Source of the DNA: Collinsella sp.
Lineage (GTDB): Bacteria > Actinomycetota > Coriobacteriia > Coriobacteriales > Coriobacteriaceae
Assembly (NCBI GenBank): GCA_019414545.1
Contig: DXLV01000014.1
Coordinates: 21,031-36,169, forward strand
Direction of reading: 5' to 3'
Length of the DNA: 15,139 nucleotides
Made by a program: the position numbers and the translations under genes. Below the pieces are notes generated by a model. It was not told the origin of the DNA. It ran no database searches and was given only the letters and a program-made list of their open reading frames with translations. Position 1 is the first letter of the stretch; every line of letters begins with the position of its first letter. Below are positions 14,496-15,139 of this stretch, piece by piece.

Positions 14496-15139
14496 CTACC
14501 CTTGCGTTTCGCCATTGGTCGCTTCGTTGATGGCGCGGTACTCGGCACTCAGCTCGCGCGCCAGCTCTTCCTTGCTTGGAAGATACGGCAGGTATTTGGC
14601 GGCAAACACTTGGTCGTTGTCTTCGGGCAGCGTGTACTCGACGAGCGAATTGCTTTTGTCCGCGCAGAGCACGATGCCTATGGGCGGATTGTCGCCTTCG
14701 TTCATGAGCTCACGCGTGTAGTAGTTCACATACATTTGCATCTGGCCCAGGTCCTGATGCGTAAGGTCATCGGTCTTAAGGTCGATGAGCACGAAGCAGC
14801 GCATCAGATAGTTGTAAAACACAAGGTCAATATAGAAATGGCGCCCATCAAAGGTGATGCGCTTTTGGCGCGCCTCGAAAGCGAAACCACGGCCAAGCTC
14901 CAGCAGGAACTTCTGAAGATGCGTGATGAGCGCCTGCTCTAGATCGCTCTCGCGAAACGCGGCATCGTCCGAGAAACCTAAAAACTCCAGCACATATGGG
15001 TCGCGGATGATATCCTCGGGACGACGAGCCGGGGTGCTCTTTTGGATTTCCTGGGTGACAGCCTCCTTGTCTTTGCTGGCAAGTAGGCGCTCGCGGAACA
15101 TAGTGTTAATCTGGCGTTCGAGCTGGCGCGTGCTCCAGC
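14496..15139 (-). CDS. YhcG-type PDDEXK nuclease (DUF1016), 5' end outside window
   Basis: The frame is open through the right edge of the window; residues before the Met at 15101 read WSTRQLERQINT, a hallmark of the YhcG/DUF1016 family just ahead of its nuclease domain, so the start and the N-terminal helical domain lie beyond 15139. Counting from that Met, the nuclease core shows YIDLVFY (D92), LIDLK (D107, K109) and GQMQMYVNYY (Q120), the D...D-x-K-Q series of PDDEXK nucleases. The family is often found near restriction-modification and other defence loci; its exact role is unsettled. It stops with TAG at 14496-14498, four bases from the hydrolase remnant on the same strand. Composition is lower than its neighbours: 33, 28 and 30 G/C of 60 in the blocks starting at 14581, 14761 and 14821, against 42 of 60 in a ruvB block (7141), which suggests acquisition from elsewhere. 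Confidence 0.9.
   Translation of the reverse strand, partial: WSTRQLERQINTMFRERLLASKDKEAVTQEIQKSTPARRPEDIIRDPYVLEFLGFSDDAAFRESDLEQALITHLQKFLLELGRGFAFEARQKRITFDGRHFYIDLVFYNYLMRCFVLIDLKTDDLTHQDLGQMQMYVNYYTRELMNEGDNPPIGIVLCADKSNSLVEYTLPEDNDQVFAAKYLPYLPSKEELARELSAEYRAINEATNGETQG

Overview
The window is high-GC bacterial DNA. Densely packed genes, TTG/GTG starts, TGATG stop-start overlaps and the gene set (large SNF2 helicase, one-iron superoxide reductase, ruvC-ruvA-ruvB, formate-tetrahydrofolate ligase, proteins with actinobacterial flavour) suggest an anaerobic gut actinobacterium of the Coriobacteriia, most likely Collinsella or a close relative. This assignment is an inference from protein resemblance; no rRNA or other decisive marker is present.

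Left part (1-5700): the 3' part of a SNF2-family helicase gene cut by the window edge; a 120-residue superoxide reductase whose N-terminal rubredoxin-like domain is reduced to a stub; and a 661-residue protein with the full layout of glutamine-dependent NAD+ synthetase but with its nitrilase triad and its ATP-binding P-loop both destroyed, which looks like a conserved pseudoenzyme. Stem-loops follow the superoxide reductase gene and the NadE-like gene.

Middle (5700-9900): the Holliday-junction operon ruvC-ruvA-ruvB, each junction a one-base TGATG overlap, preceded by a LexA-type operator (GAAC-N4-GTTC) placed just after an extended -10 element, so the operon is probably SOS-controlled. Then fhs (formate-tetrahydrofolate ligase, one-carbon/purine/acetogenic metabolism) with its own promoter and a very strong terminator.

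Right-middle (9900-13740): a single-pass membrane protein with a disordered N-terminal arm carrying three T-x-V-M/V motifs, a PASTA-like external domain and a four-copy 7-residue repeat; convergent to it a CDF cation exporter with the residue pattern of manganese exporters; and, divergent from that, a 445-residue protein with two zinc ribbons.

Right end (13740-15139): a gene-free stretch of 300 bases that contains a good -10 box, a foldable sequence and a bidirectional terminator and may encode a small RNA of about 95 nt; then the C-terminal half of an ADP-ribosylglycohydrolase, and, directly abutting it, a lower-GC YhcG/DUF1016-type PDDEXK nuclease gene that runs off the window. The arrangement looks like an insertion or replacement that removed the front half of the hydrolase gene, and is the most accessory-like part of the window. 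I found no tRNA, rRNA, CRISPR array or transposase.
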